A DNA stretch of 64,000 nucleotides from JACVRX01 sp046726315 (GTDB lineage: Bacteria; Actinomycetota; Actinomycetes; Jiangellales; Jiangellaceae). This document shows, piece by piece, positions 8,990 to 17,937 of this stretch. The notes beneath the pieces are model-generated. The model ran no database searches. It was not told the origin of the DNA and was given only the letters and a program-made list of their open reading frames with translations. Within the stretch, counting starts at the first letter, position 1. Each line of letters begins with the position of its first letter. The DNA lies in NCBI GenBank assembly GCA_046726315.1, contig JBKPAG010000001.1, positions 1-64,000 on the forward strand, written 5' to 3'. Both the position numbers and the translations under genes were made by a program.

Positions 8990-10137
8990 GTCGAGTACGC
9001 CGAGTTCTCGTGTACGTAGTCGTGCGTCAGGTCCGTCGTCAGGATCGTCGCAGCGGCGTTGCCGGCCTTGAGATCTGCGGTGACGGTGACCGCGCGCCCG
9101 GACAGGTCGACCGACTCCCGCCGCTCTCCGATCGCGCCGTTGCGGCATACGGTCACGCCGTTGATGACGACGTCGACTGCCGCCGGGTCGAACGCTGCGT
9201 CGGTGGTACCGATCGCCGCGAGCACTCGTCCCCAGTTCGGATCGCCTCCGAAGATCGCGCACTTGAACAGGTTGCTGCGCGCAACGGACCGCGCGACCGT
9301 AAGCGCTTCTTGTTCGGCAGCGGCATGGACGACCTCGATCTCGATCTGGTGGTGGGCTCCTTCTGCGTCGGCCCACAGCTGACGAGCGAGGTCGGCGCAA
9401 AGCTCATTGACGGCCGCGGTCAGCTCGCTCTCGGATGGCTCGACGCCTGAAGAACCGCTCGAAAGCAGCAGGACCGCGTCGTTGGTGGACATGCAGCCGT
9501 CGGTGTCCAGCCGGTCGAACGTCACCGCGCTCGCGGCCCGCAGCGCGCGGTCCAGAGTTGCGGCATCGGCCACCGCGTCGGTCGTCAGCGTGACGAGCAT
9601 GGTGGCGAGCGAAGGTGCCAGCATGCCGGCCCCCTTGGCCATCCCCCCGACAACCCAGCCGTCTCCGTGCACCACTGCTTGTTTCGGCCGGGTGTCCGTC
9701 GTCAGGATCGCGCCGGCCGCCGCGGCGCCGCCGTCGCTGCTCAGCTCCGCGACGGCCTTGCGGATGCCGTCCGCCAGCTTTTGCCGGTCGAGCAACTCGC
9801 CGATCAAACCGGTGGAGCACACAGCGACGTCGACTGCCCCGATGTCGAGGAGTTCGGCGACTAGCTCTGCGCTGGCGTGCGTGGTCTGGAACCCTTCCGA
9901 CCCGGTGTAGCAATTGGCGCCGCCGGAGTTCAGGACGACGGCGGCTAGCCGCCCGTCGGCGGCAGCCTGCTGGGTCCAGAACACCGGGTTCGCTTTGCAG
10001 CGGTTGGAGGTGAACACCGCAGCGGCGTCCTTGCGTGGGCCGTCGTTGACGACCACGGCGATGTCGGGGCGGCCGCTGGGCTTGAGCCCGGCCGTCGCTC
10101 CGGCGGCCCGGAATCCGGCTGCGGCGGTGACACTCAT
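8986..10137 (-). CDS. argJ: ornithine acetyltransferase / glutamate N-acetyltransferase
   Basis: This enzyme recycles the acetyl group from N-acetylornithine to glutamate. The proenzyme is self-cleaved before a threonine; the processing region KGAGMLAPSLATMLVTLTTD is intact, so alpha and beta chains are expected. The length of 383 aa is typical. The ATG at 10137 overlaps the argC stop by 4 bp. No separate argA or argE is seen in the window, which fits the cyclic acetyl pathway. Confidence 0.96.
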   Translation of the reverse strand: MSVTAAAGFRAAGATAGLKPSGRPDIAVVVNDGPRKDAAAVFTSNRCKANPVFWTQQAAADGRLAAVVLNSGGANCYTGSEGFQTTHASAELVAELLDIGAVDVAVCSTGLIGELLDRQKLADGIRKAVAELSSDGGAAAAGAILTTDTRPKQAVVHGDGWVVGGMAKGAGMLAPSLATMLVTLTTDAVADAATLDRALRAASAVTFDRLDTDGCMSTNDAVLLLSSGSSGVEPSESELTAAVNELCADLARQLWADAEGAHHQIEIEVVHAAAEQEALTVARSVARSNLFKCAIFGGDPNWGRVLAAIGTTDAAFDPAAVDVVINGVTVCRNGAIGERRESVDLSGRAVTVTADLKAGNAAATILTTDLTHDYVHENSAYST

Positions 10138-11177
10138 GGCGCCACTCCGGCGGTTGGCAGGCCAGTCGTCTCGGGGAACCCAAGGGCAATGTTGGCGCAC
10201 TGGATGGCGGCGCCCGCAGTCCCTTTCGTGAGGTTGTCGATCGCCGCCACCGCTACGAGACGGCCGGCGCGTTCGTCCACCGCCACCTGGATATGCGCCG
10301 TGTTGGCACCGAGAACGGCCGCTGTGGAGGGCCAGCTGCCTTCAGGCAACAGGTGGACGAACGGCTCGTCGTCATAGGCCTGCGCCCACGTGGCCCGCAC
10401 CTGGTGGAAGTCCGCCCCCGGCACCAGCCGGGCGGTGGTCGTCGCCAGGATTCCGCGTGCCATGGGGACAAGCGTGGGTGTGAACGACAGGGTCACTGGT
10501 GCGTTTGCCGCGGCCGTCAGGTTCTGCTCGATCTCCGGGATGTGTCGGTGGACGCCGGCGACCGCGTACGGGGTCGCCGAGCCCAGGATCTCGCTGGCCA
10601 GCAGGTGCGGCTTGAGCCCTCTACCGGCGCCCGACGTCCCGCACGCCAGCACGGCAACCAGATCGGTCGGCTCGATCACGCCGGCTGCCAGCCCCGGAGC
10701 GAGCGCGAGAGTGATGGCGGTGACATTGCAGCCGGGCACGGCAATTCGCCGGACGGCGTTCAGCGCGGTGCGCTGCTTGCCCGAAGGGGTCACCAGCTCG
10801 GGGAGTCCGTATGGCCAGCTACCCACGTGGACGGTGCCGTAGAACTGCCGCCACGCGGTAGCGTCGGTCAGCCGGTGGTCGGCGCCACAGTCGATGACCA
10901 GCGCCTCGCCCGGCAATTCCGCAGCGACAGCGCCGGATTCTCCATGCGGTAAGGCCAGGACGACGACGTCATGGCCGTCCAACGTCGAGCCGGTCGTCGG
11001 TTCCAGTACGCGATCGGCGAGATCGACGAGCTGCGGGTGATGCGAGCCGAGCCGGTTACCCACGCTGGCGTGTGCGGTGATGGCCCCTACCTCGAGCTCG
11101 GGGTGCTGCAGCGCGAGCCGGAGCACCTCGCCGCCCGCGTATCCGCTGGCGCCGGCTACCGCCACCCTGAGACCCAC
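10134..11177 (-). CDS. argC: N-acetyl-gamma-glutamyl-phosphate reductase
   Basis: This NADPH-dependent reductase makes N-acetylglutamate semialdehyde. The Rossmann motif AGASGYAGGE is at residues 8-17 and the catalytic cysteine is C150 in AVPGCNVTA. The GTG at 11177 is chosen because it gives the family N-terminus and 347 aa. The ATG at 11210 would lie inside the predicted promoter, whose start point falls only a few bases before the GTG. The transcript is therefore probably leaderless. This is the first gene of argCJBDFRGH. Confidence 0.94.
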   Translation of the reverse strand: MGLRVAVAGASGYAGGEVLRLALQHPELEVGAITAHASVGNRLGSHHPQLVDLADRVLEPTTGSTLDGHDVVVLALPHGESGAVAAELPGEALVIDCGADHRLTDATAWRQFYGTVHVGSWPYGLPELVTPSGKQRTALNAVRRIAVPGCNVTAITLALAPGLAAGVIEPTDLVAVLACGTSGAGRGLKPHLLASEILGSATPYAVAGVHRHIPEIEQNLTAAANAPVTLSFTPTLVPMARGILATTTARLVPGADFHQVRATWAQAYDDEPFVHLLPEGSWPSTAAVLGANTAHIQVAVDERAGRLVAVAAIDNLTKGTAGAAIQCANIALGFPETTGLPTAGVAP

Positions 11178-11180
11178 AGC

Positions 11181-11216
11181 GCATGAGTATGCCGAGATCG
11201 GCAAGGTCATGCAAAC
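11181..11216 (-). promoter_or_regulatory. argC promoter with candidate ARG boxes
   Basis: On the minus strand TTGCAT (11209-11214) and CATACT (11186-11191) are separated by 17 bases. Both hexamers overlap ATGC-type half sites: TTTGCATGACC (11206-11216) and the palindrome GCATACTCATGC (11181-11192). Actinobacterial ArgR sites have similar GCAT/ATGC half sites, so ArgR could occlude RNA polymerase here. The predicted start at about 11179 nearly coincides with the argC GTG at 11177. The reading is inferred from pattern only. Confidence 0.45.
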
Positions 11217-11256
11217 GGCGTCAGGCTTCCAGCACGGCGAAATCCGACGATGACGA

Positions 11257-12087
11257 TCACTGCGGATGAGAGGCAGCAGAGAGGAACGCTGTGACGATCT
11301 CGCAGAAGCCCTCGGGATCCTCCCAGAAGAACAGATGCCCGAGGTCGGGCAGGATCGTCAACTGAGCGTTCGGGATTCGCTCGGCGAGCAACTGGCTGTT
11401 CCGCGGATCGACGACGGTGTCGGCCGCGCCGTGCAACACCAGTGTCGGCGCCTGGATGCTGGCCTGGCGCATACCGCCGCTGTAGCGCGCCCCCGCGGCC
11501 GCCATTGCGGCCCAGGCCGCCGGGTCGCTCGGCCGCCGTCGCTGGTGTGCGATGAGCCGCTCGACGAGCTCTGGACGAGTCTGCACCGTCTGAGCGGACA
11601 ACGCGTTCTCGACGTGCCGTCGCAGCGCAACCTCGCGCGGGAGGTGACCAGTGGCCGCCATCAGCTGAACCGAGGAGGCTGGCATTGCGTACGCATACGG
11701 CCAGCCCGGCGTTGTGCAGGCCAGGACCAGCCGGTTGACTCGCTCCGGATGTTCGATGGCCAACTCCTGCGCCACCATGCCGCCCAGGCTGGTCCCCAAA
11801 ACGTGCCCCCGCCGAACCCGTGCCGCATCCATGACCCGTACGACGTCGTTCGAGAGGTCCGCGACCGTCACCGAGTCGGCCAGCACGTCGCTGCGCCCGC
11901 TGCCTCGGTTGTCCACCAGCAGCAGCCGGAACCGTCGCTGCAAACGGCGGGTCACCGGGGCCCATCCGGAGCGGTCGAAGCCGAGGCCCTGGATCAGGAC
12001 CAGCCATTGGCGCCGGAAATGCAGCGCGCCACGGCGTTCGTAGGCGATCCGCAGACCACGTCCGCGGGTGTACCGGGTTCTTGCCAC
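11257..12087 (-). CDS. alpha/beta hydrolase
   Basis: This is a serine hydrolase of the alpha/beta fold, 276 aa. The oxyanion-side segment is QGLGFDRSGW, the nucleophile elbow is GTSLGGM, the acid is probably in VLHGAADTVVDPRNS, and the histidine is in PDLGHLFFWEDP. These are the features of the haloperoxidase/ester hydrolase group, so the substrate cannot be told. The GTG start lies 3 bp after the pheT stop, implying cotranscription with pheST. An 80-bp gap separates it from argC. Confidence 0.8.
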   Translation of the reverse strand: MARTRYTRGRGLRIAYERRGALHFRRQWLVLIQGLGFDRSGWAPVTRRLQRRFRLLLVDNRGSGRSDVLADSVTVADLSNDVVRVMDAARVRRGHVLGTSLGGMVAQELAIEHPERVNRLVLACTTPGWPYAYAMPASSVQLMAATGHLPREVALRRHVENALSAQTVQTRPELVERLIAHQRRRPSDPAAWAAMAAAGARYSGGMRQASIQAPTLVLHGAADTVVDPRNSQLLAERIPNAQLTILPDLGHLFFWEDPEGFCEIVTAFLSAASHPQ

Positions 12088-12090
12088 CGC

Positions 12091-14574
12091 CTAGTTCACA
12101 CTGCGCAATACGGCGCCGGTGCGCCGCCGTGCCTCCGCGACGGCAGCGTCGCGCGCGGTACTCGTCTCCTCGACTGTGAGCGTGCGGTCTGGCGCCCGAA
12201 AACGCAGCGCGTAAGCGAGCGACTTGCGGGCGTCGCCGACCTGCGGGCCCTCGTAGACGTCGAACAGCCGTATCGACTCCAACAACTCACCAGCACCAGA
12301 GCGCAAGGCAGCTTCCACATCGGCGGCTGGCACGTTGGCGGAAACCACCAGCGCCACGTCCTGGGTGGCCACCGGGTAGGTTGCCACGGCCGGCGCCGGC
12401 CCCGGCGTGTCGACTGCGCCGAGTAGACCCGTTTCGAGTTCCATCGCCACCGTCCGGTCCGGCAGCCCGAACGCCTGGACGACCCGCGGATGCAACTCGC
12501 CCGCATGACCAACAAGGGTCTCCCCGACATATAGCCCGGCACACCGCCCGGGATGCCACGGCGCGTGCTCGTCGGGCCGGATCATCAGCTCCACTCGCGC
12601 AGCTGCGGCGATGTCCCGAGCGGCCTGCACCGCGTCCGCCCAGGACACCTGCCGTGCCGCACCCCACCAGCCGGCGGGCTCCCAGTTGCCGGCCGCGGCG
12701 ATCGCAACGCGATGCGGTTGTGCGGGGACTGCCGCGAAGAGTGCCGCGACCTCCTCGTCGGTTGGGCGCCGGTCCACCCGCAGTCGTGGCAGCGCGGGCA
12801 GCGGTCCAGGTCCAGGCCGGAACACGAGGCCGGACTCGAAGATCGCGACGTCGGCGAAACCTCGGCCCACATTCCGCTTCAGGGTCGCCAGTAATCCGGG
12901 CAGCAGCGTCGTGCGCAGGAACGGTTCCCCGTCTGAGAGCGGGTTGGCGAGCCGGAGCGCCCGGCGGCGTGGGTCGTCGGTAGGCAGGCCGAGTGCCTCG
13001 AAGTCGTTCGGCCCGATGAACGGGTAGGACGGGGCCTCGATATACCCGGCCGATGCAACCGCCCGCTCGATGCGTCGCCGCAGCCGCTGCGCGAACGTAA
13101 TCCCGCGCCCGGGCGGGGCAACCGGCAGTACGGACGGGATGGCGTCGTATCCGTGCAGCCGGGCAACCTCCTCGACCAGGTCAAATGGCTGGACGAGGTC
13201 CGGCCGCCACGTTGGCGGAACCATGCTGAGTCGCCCAGCGTCCAGCGGAGTCACCCGGCAGCCCACGGCCGCAAGCAGCCCAGCCACCTCTTCGGCCGGG
13301 TAGTCCACCCCGACCACTCGGCTCGGCAGATCCGAGTCGATCTCGATCGCGGCTGGTTCTGAGGCCGATCCGACGGCCGTGGCACCGGGTTCGGCACGCG
13401 CGCCGCCGAGCTGCGCTAGCAGGTCGACGACCCGGGTAGCGGCGACGAGGGGTAACGCCGGGTCCACTCCGCGCTCGAAGCGCCGGGATGCCTCGCTGGG
13501 CAGCTTGTGGCGTCGGGCCGTCCGGGCAATACCGGTCGCCTCGAAGTTCGCCGCCTCGATCACGATCGATCGGGTGGACGGGCCCATCTCGGTGCTCTCG
13601 CCACCCATCACGCCGGCCAGTCCGATCGGGCCGGTGTCGTCGGTGATCAGCAGGTCGTCCGGGTCGAGGTCGCGGACGGCGCCGTCGAGAGTCGTGAGCT
13701 TCTCTCCGGGGTTTGCCAGGCGTACCACGATCGGGCCGACCAGGGCGTCGAGGTCGAATCCATGGATCGGTTGGCCCAGTTCGAGCATGACGTAGTTGGT
13801 GACGTCGACGGCCAGGGAGATGGGCCGCATGCCGGCCAGCTGGATCCGCCGCTGCAGCCAGCGTGGGCTGGCCGCGTCAGCCTCCAGACCGGTCACCGTT
13901 CGCGCGACGTAGACAGGGCAGCGATCTGCATCCTCGACAACGACCGGGGATCCCGCAGAACCGTCGAGATCTGGTTCAGTGCCGCCTGGATCGGTCAGCG
14001 GCACGCCGTAGGCAGTGGCAACCTCGCGCGCGATCCCGCGCATGGACAGGCAGTACCCGCGGTCGGGCGTGACAGCGATGTCAAGGACATCGTCGCGCAG
14101 ATGCAGAACGGCCGCGGCGTCGTCGCCCGGCCTTCCCTCGTCTGACCGCAGCACGACGATCCCGGTGTGGTCCTCGCCGACCCCCAGCTCGCGAGCCGAG
14201 CAGATCATGCCGTCGGAGATATGGCCGTAGGTCGGTCGAGCCGTGATCTCGACCCCGCCGCTCAGCACTGCCCCCGGGAGAGCAACGACGACGAGGTCCC
14301 CCTCGACGAAGTTGTGTGCGCCGCACACGATGCCCTGTGGTTCCGGCTCGCCGATATCGACGTGGCACCACCGGATCGTCTTGCCGTTCGAGTGGGTCTC
14401 GACTGCGATGTCATCGACGCGGCCCACGACAAGGGGCCCGCGGATGTCACTGCCAGCATGGTGGACGGTCTCGACTTCGAGGCCAGCCCTGAGCAGACGG
14501 GCAGCGATGTCCCGGGCCCTTTCGGCCGGCGGGAGGTCGACGTACTCGCCTAGCCACGAGACCGGGACCAGCAT
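12091..14574 (-). CDS. pheT: phenylalanyl-tRNA synthetase beta subunit
   Basis: This is the large subunit of the heterotetrameric enzyme that charges tRNA-Phe. The N-terminal tRNA-binding (EMAP-like) domain with GVEIT-type segments, the B3/B4 editing region, the B5 domain and the C-terminal ferredoxin-fold anticodon-binding domain (SLAYALRFRAPDRTLT) appear in order. The length of 827 aa is normal. The ATG at 14574 shares one base with the pheS stop. Confidence 0.96.
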   Translation of the reverse strand: MLVPVSWLGEYVDLPPAERARDIAARLLRAGLEVETVHHAGSDIRGPLVVGRVDDIAVETHSNGKTIRWCHVDIGEPEPQGIVCGAHNFVEGDLVVVALPGAVLSGGVEITARPTYGHISDGMICSARELGVGEDHTGIVVLRSDEGRPGDDAAAVLHLRDDVLDIAVTPDRGYCLSMRGIAREVATAYGVPLTDPGGTEPDLDGSAGSPVVVEDADRCPVYVARTVTGLEADAASPRWLQRRIQLAGMRPISLAVDVTNYVMLELGQPIHGFDLDALVGPIVVRLANPGEKLTTLDGAVRDLDPDDLLITDDTGPIGLAGVMGGESTEMGPSTRSIVIEAANFEATGIARTARRHKLPSEASRRFERGVDPALPLVAATRVVDLLAQLGGARAEPGATAVGSASEPAAIEIDSDLPSRVVGVDYPAEEVAGLLAAVGCRVTPLDAGRLSMVPPTWRPDLVQPFDLVEEVARLHGYDAIPSVLPVAPPGRGITFAQRLRRRIERAVASAGYIEAPSYPFIGPNDFEALGLPTDDPRRRALRLANPLSDGEPFLRTTLLPGLLATLKRNVGRGFADVAIFESGLVFRPGPGPLPALPRLRVDRRPTDEEVAALFAAVPAQPHRVAIAAAGNWEPAGWWGAARQVSWADAVQAARDIAAAARVELMIRPDEHAPWHPGRCAGLYVGETLVGHAGELHPRVVQAFGLPDRTVAMELETGLLGAVDTPGPAPAVATYPVATQDVALVVSANVPAADVEAALRSGAGELLESIRLFDVYEGPQVGDARKSLAYALRFRAPDRTLTVEETSTARDAAVAEARRRTGAVLRSVN

Positions 14575-15683
14575 CAGATCTCCATCCCGAATGCCGAAGC
14601 GAACCGCACGTCACCCTCGACCAGGTCGCGCATGTCCTCGACTCCGTGCCGGAACATCAAGGTGCGTTCCAGGCCCATCCCGAACGCGAACCCGGTGTAC
14701 CGGTCTGGGTCGATGCCACACGCGACGAAGACCCGGGGGTTGACCATGCCGCAGCCGCCCCACTCGATCCAACCCTCGGACGAACAGGTGCGACATGGCC
14801 GACCCGGATTGCCGACCGAAGCACCGCGGCAGACGAAACACTGCAGGTCCATCTCGGCGCTCGGCTCGGTGAACGGGAAGTACGACGGCCGCAGCCGCGT
14901 CGTGATCCCCTCACCGAACATTGCCTCCGCGAAGTGGTCGAGCGTGCCCTTGAGATGGGCCATCGTGATGCCCTCGTCGACGGCGAGGCCCTCGACCTGG
15001 CTGAACACCGGTGTGTGGGTGGCGTCCAGTTCGTCGGTGCGGAATGTCCGCCCGGGGCAGATGACGTAAATCGGCGGCGTGCGCTCGAGCATGGTCCGAG
15101 CCTGCACCGGTGACGTGTGGGTACGCAGCACCAGGCCGGAGTCCTCGCTATCGACGAAGAACGTGTCCTGCATGGTGCGGGCCGGGTGGTCTGGGCCGAT
15201 GTTGAGGGCGTCGAAGTTCAGCCACTCGGCCTCGACCTCTGGCCCCTCGGCGACCTCCCAGCCCATGGCGACGAAGACATCCGCGACGCGTTCCTGGATG
15301 GTCGTGAGTGGGTGCCGTGCCCCCTGGGGTTGACGATCCCACGGCAGTGTGACGTCGACAGCCTCCTCCACGAGGACCCGCTCATCTCGCTCGGCTTCGA
15401 GGACGGCCTGCCTCGCGCTGATGGCGTCCGCCAGATCCCGGCGGGCCGCACCTACCCGCTGGCCGGCATCCTTGCGGGCCTGTGGCGGAAGCGCGCCGAT
15501 CTCACGATTGGCCAGCGCAAGCGGCGAGCGGTCGCCAGTGTGAGCGAGCCGAACCTCCTTGAGCGCGTCGAGGTCGGCTGCTGCTGCGATTTCCACGAGC
15601 CCTTCATCGCGCATACGGGCGACCTCCTCCGGATGCAGCGGGGTCACCTCGACGGGGTCGTAATCGCTGTTTGGCGCGGACAT
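14574..15683 (-). CDS. pheS: phenylalanyl-tRNA synthetase alpha subunit
   Basis: This is the catalytic subunit of PheRS, a class II synthetase. An N-terminal coiled-coil region covers about residues 20-110. The core carries motif 2 (GRTFRTDELDATHTP) and motif 3 (GFAFGMGLERTLMFRHG). The length of 369 aa is typical for actinobacteria. Cysteine pairs in CFVCRGASVG and CRTCSSEGW suggest a bound metal, known from some family members. It lies 77 bp downstream of the rRNA methyltransferase gene. Confidence 0.96.
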   Translation of the reverse strand: MSAPNSDYDPVEVTPLHPEEVARMRDEGLVEIAAAADLDALKEVRLAHTGDRSPLALANREIGALPPQARKDAGQRVGAARRDLADAISARQAVLEAERDERVLVEEAVDVTLPWDRQPQGARHPLTTIQERVADVFVAMGWEVAEGPEVEAEWLNFDALNIGPDHPARTMQDTFFVDSEDSGLVLRTHTSPVQARTMLERTPPIYVICPGRTFRTDELDATHTPVFSQVEGLAVDEGITMAHLKGTLDHFAEAMFGEGITTRLRPSYFPFTEPSAEMDLQCFVCRGASVGNPGRPCRTCSSEGWIEWGGCGMVNPRVFVACGIDPDRYTGFAFGMGLERTLMFRHGVEDMRDLVEGDVRFASAFGMEI

Positions 15684-15760
15684 GTGCCTCGTTACCTACG
15701 TCGTGACGCGGGACCCGCCCGAGTCTAGGAGGCGCAACTCCCGGTCGCTCAACGGTGGCG

Positions 15761-16558
15761 TCAACTCGGCCGGTGGCGGTGGGCGGTTGCGGATGCGTAG
15801 AGGCAGATGGCGGCGGCCGCCGCAATGTTCAAGCTTTCGGCCCGGCCGTGTATCGGCACCCGGATTGCGCGGTCTGCTGACTGGACGACGGCCTCGGGCA
15901 ACCCGCGGGCCTCGTTGCCGAACAGCCAGGCGGTCGGAGCGGCAAGCAAGCCGGCCTCGGCCGCCTCGTCCAGGTCGGTTTGCGCGGCTCCGTCGGCCGC
16001 CACGATGGATGCGCCGCGATGTCGCAAGGCCGCAATGACCTCACTCACGTCGACGTCAACGACGATCGGCAGGTGGAACAGGCTGCCCGCTGTCGCGCGT
16101 ACGCATTTGCCGCCGAGCGGGTCCACCGATTCGCCGGCAAGTATCACCGCGTCGGCGCCTGCGGCATCGGCGCACCGGATCAGGGTCCCGGCGTTGCCGG
16201 GATCACGGGCATCGACGAGCACGGCCACCAGCCTCGGCATGGATCCCAATCCGTCGGCGAGCGGCACCGTCAAACGACGGCATACGGCGACCACCCCTTG
16301 CGGTGTCACGGTCTCCGACAGCGAGCCGAGCGCGTCGTCATCCGCAAGCCGTATCCGCACCGGCGCCGCGCCGAGAACATCCGCGTATCGGGACGCCGCT
16401 GCCGGCGTGGCGAACACCTCGCTCAGCAGGTCCGGCCGGGCGATCGCCTCCCGTACCGCCTGGGGACCTTCGGCGAGGAAGAGCCGGGCCTTCTCACGAC
16501 CTGGCCGGCGGCGCAGCTTGCGCGCCTCCCGCACCGGCTTTGACCGTTCGGTCAACAC
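15761..16558 (-). CDS. SpoU/TrmH-family RNA 2'-O-methyltransferase (TsnR-like)
   Basis: This SAM-dependent 2'-O-ribose methyltransferase probably acts on rRNA or tRNA. An N-terminal substrate-binding domain (residues 1 to about 95) precedes the trefoil-knot domain. The three SpoU motifs are seen: DARDPGNAGTLIR, LFGNEARGLP and IPIHGRAESLNIA (here VPIHGRAESLN). The length of 265 aa is typical. The GTG start lies 52 bp after rplT. The exact target nucleotide cannot be read from sequence. Confidence 0.9.
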   Translation of the reverse strand: MLTERSKPVREARKLRRRPGREKARLFLAEGPQAVREAIARPDLLSEVFATPAAASRYADVLGAAPVRIRLADDDALGSLSETVTPQGVVAVCRRLTVPLADGLGSMPRLVAVLVDARDPGNAGTLIRCADAAGADAVILAGESVDPLGGKCVRATAGSLFHLPIVVDVDVSEVIAALRHRGASIVAADGAAQTDLDEAAEAGLLAAPTAWLFGNEARGLPEAVVQSADRAIRVPIHGRAESLNIAAAAAICLYASATAHRHRPS

Positions 16559-16610
16559 CGGCGAACGCCGTCGCTCACCCCGACGACTCGGGCGAGCCGA
16601 TCGGACCTGC

Positions 16611-16991
16611 TCAGGTGACCGGAGCGTTGCGGTCGGCGGGCAGGGCAGCCCGCGCAGTCTCGACGAGTGAGGCGAAGGCAGCCGGATCGTTCACTGCGAG
16701 ATCGGCGAGGATCTTGCGGTCGACCTCGACCTCGGCGAGCCGAAGACCCTGGATGAACCGGTTGTAGGTCATGCCGTTGGCTCGCGCGGCGGCGTTGATG
16801 CGCGTGATCCACAGCTGCCGGAAGTCGCCCTTGCGCTGCTTGCGGTCTCGGTAGGAGTAGACGAGGGAGTGGGTGACCTGCTCCTTCGCCTTGCGGTAGA
16901 GCCGCGAGCGCTGCCCTCGGTAGCCGCTGGCCTGTTCGAGGACCTCACGGCGCTTCTTGTGGGCGTTGGCCGCCCGCTTCACGCGTGCCAC
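16611..16991 (-). CDS. rplT: 50S ribosomal protein L20
   Basis: This 23S rRNA-binding assembly protein has 126 aa. The N-terminus MARVKRAANAHKKRR and the LYRKAKEQVTHSLVYSYRDR segment are diagnostic. The GTG start lies 46 bp after rpmI. In many bacteria L20 represses its own operon by binding leader RNA; I did not identify such a structure with confidence. Confidence 0.98.
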   Translation of the reverse strand: MARVKRAANAHKKRREVLEQASGYRGQRSRLYRKAKEQVTHSLVYSYRDRKQRKGDFRQLWITRINAAARANGMTYNRFIQGLRLAEVEVDRKILADLAVNDPAAFASLVETARAALPADRNAPVT

Positions 16992-17037
16992 TGGTACTCC
17001 CTGCTGATCCGGGCCCGGCGGCCCGAGATGTCATCGT

Positions 17038-17232
17038 CTATTTGCCGAGCAGGCTCTTGATCCGCTTTCGGTCGGCTGCCGAGACCTCGGTGCGGCCGGC
17101 CAGGCGTCGGGTGCGGGTGGTCGACTTGTGCTCGAAGTTGTGCCGACGGTTCGCCTTCTGCCGCATGATCTTGCCGGTGCCCGTGATGCGGAACCGCTTG
17201 CTGGACCCGCTGTGCGTCTTCATCTTCGGCAT
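17038..17232 (-). CDS. rpmI: 50S ribosomal protein L35
   Basis: This small basic ribosomal protein has 64 aa and starts MPKMKTHSGSSKRF, which is diagnostic. It lies between infC and rplT in the universal infC-rpmI-rplT order, with a 32-bp gap to infC. The length is complete and nothing is unusual. Confidence 0.98.
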   Translation of the reverse strand: MPKMKTHSGSSKRFRITGTGKIMRQKANRRHNFEHKSTTRTRRLAGRTEVSAADRKRIKSLLGK

Positions 17233-17264
17233 GACTGCCGGATCTCCTTGTCGTTGTGTCGTGT

Positions 17265-17924
17265 TCAGCCGGCGTCGGCCCGCTTTTCGGCCTTCTGCGC
17301 GGCAGCGGCCGCTCGACTCGCGGCCCGTTCCTCACGCTCGGCCTTGTCGTCGGCCTCTCGCTGGGCGATTCGTCGTTCCCGTTTGGCTTCGCGTTCGGCC
17401 CTTGCGTCCGCCTTCTTCCGGTGCGGCCCCAGCACCATGATCATGTTCCGGCCGTCTTGCTTTGGCGCCGACTCGACGAAGCCCAGCTCCGCGACGTCGG
17501 TCGAGAGCCGCTGTAGCAGGCGAAACCCGAGTTCGGGCCGGGACTGCTCCCGTCCCCGGAACATGATCGTGACCTTGACCTTGTCGCCATCGGCCAGGAA
17601 CCGTTCCACGTTGCGCTTCTTCGTCTCGTAGTCGTGCGTGTCGATCTTTGGCCGGAGTTTCTGCTCTTTGATCAGGACATGTGACTGGTTCCGACGGGCC
17701 TCGCGGGCCTTCATCGCAGACTCGTACTTGAACTTGCCGTAGTCCATGAGCTTGGCTACCGGCGGCTGCGCCGACGGCGCCACCTCGACCAGGTCGAGGT
17801 CTGCCTCTTGCGCCAGCCGGAGTGCGTCCTCGGTGCTGACGATTCCGACCTGCTCGCCGTTGGGGCCGACGAGCCTGACTTCGCGAACGCGGATCCGATC
17901 GTTGATGCGGGGCTCTACGCTGAT
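17265..17924 (-). CDS. infC: translation initiation factor IF-3 with AUC start codon
   Basis: IF-3 binds the 30S subunit, prevents 50S joining and proofreads the start codon. The N-domain SVEPRINDRIRV, the linker, and the C-domain (KLMDYGKFKYESAMKARE through QDGRNMIMVLGPH) are all present; 219 aa with a charged, alanine-rich tail. The conserved N-domain can be included only if translation begins at ATC (17922-17924). An in-frame TAG lies just four codons upstream (17934-17936), and an AGGAGG sequence (17930-17935) is placed 5 nt before the ATC. The first ordinary start, GTG at 17783, would lose about 47 residues. Non-AUG starts are known for infC and allow self-regulation. Confidence 0.95.
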   Translation of the reverse strand: MSVEPRINDRIRVREVRLVGPNGEQVGIVSTEDALRLAQEADLDLVEVAPSAQPPVAKLMDYGKFKYESAMKAREARRNQSHVLIKEQKLRPKIDTHDYETKKRNVERFLADGDKVKVTIMFRGREQSRPELGFRLLQRLSTDVAELGFVESAPKQDGRNMIMVLGPHRKKADARAEREAKRERRIAQREADDKAEREERAASRAAAAAQKAEKRADAG

Positions 17925-17929
17925 GCCGT

Positions 17930-17935
17930 CCTCCT
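17930..17935 (-). promoter_or_regulatory. ribosome binding site fixing the infC AUC start
   Basis: The minus strand reads AGGAGG, a perfect anti-16S match, followed by 5 nt and then ATC. It overlaps the in-frame TAG stop by two bases, so no start further upstream is possible in this frame. Confidence 0.85.
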
Positions 17936-17937
17936 AG

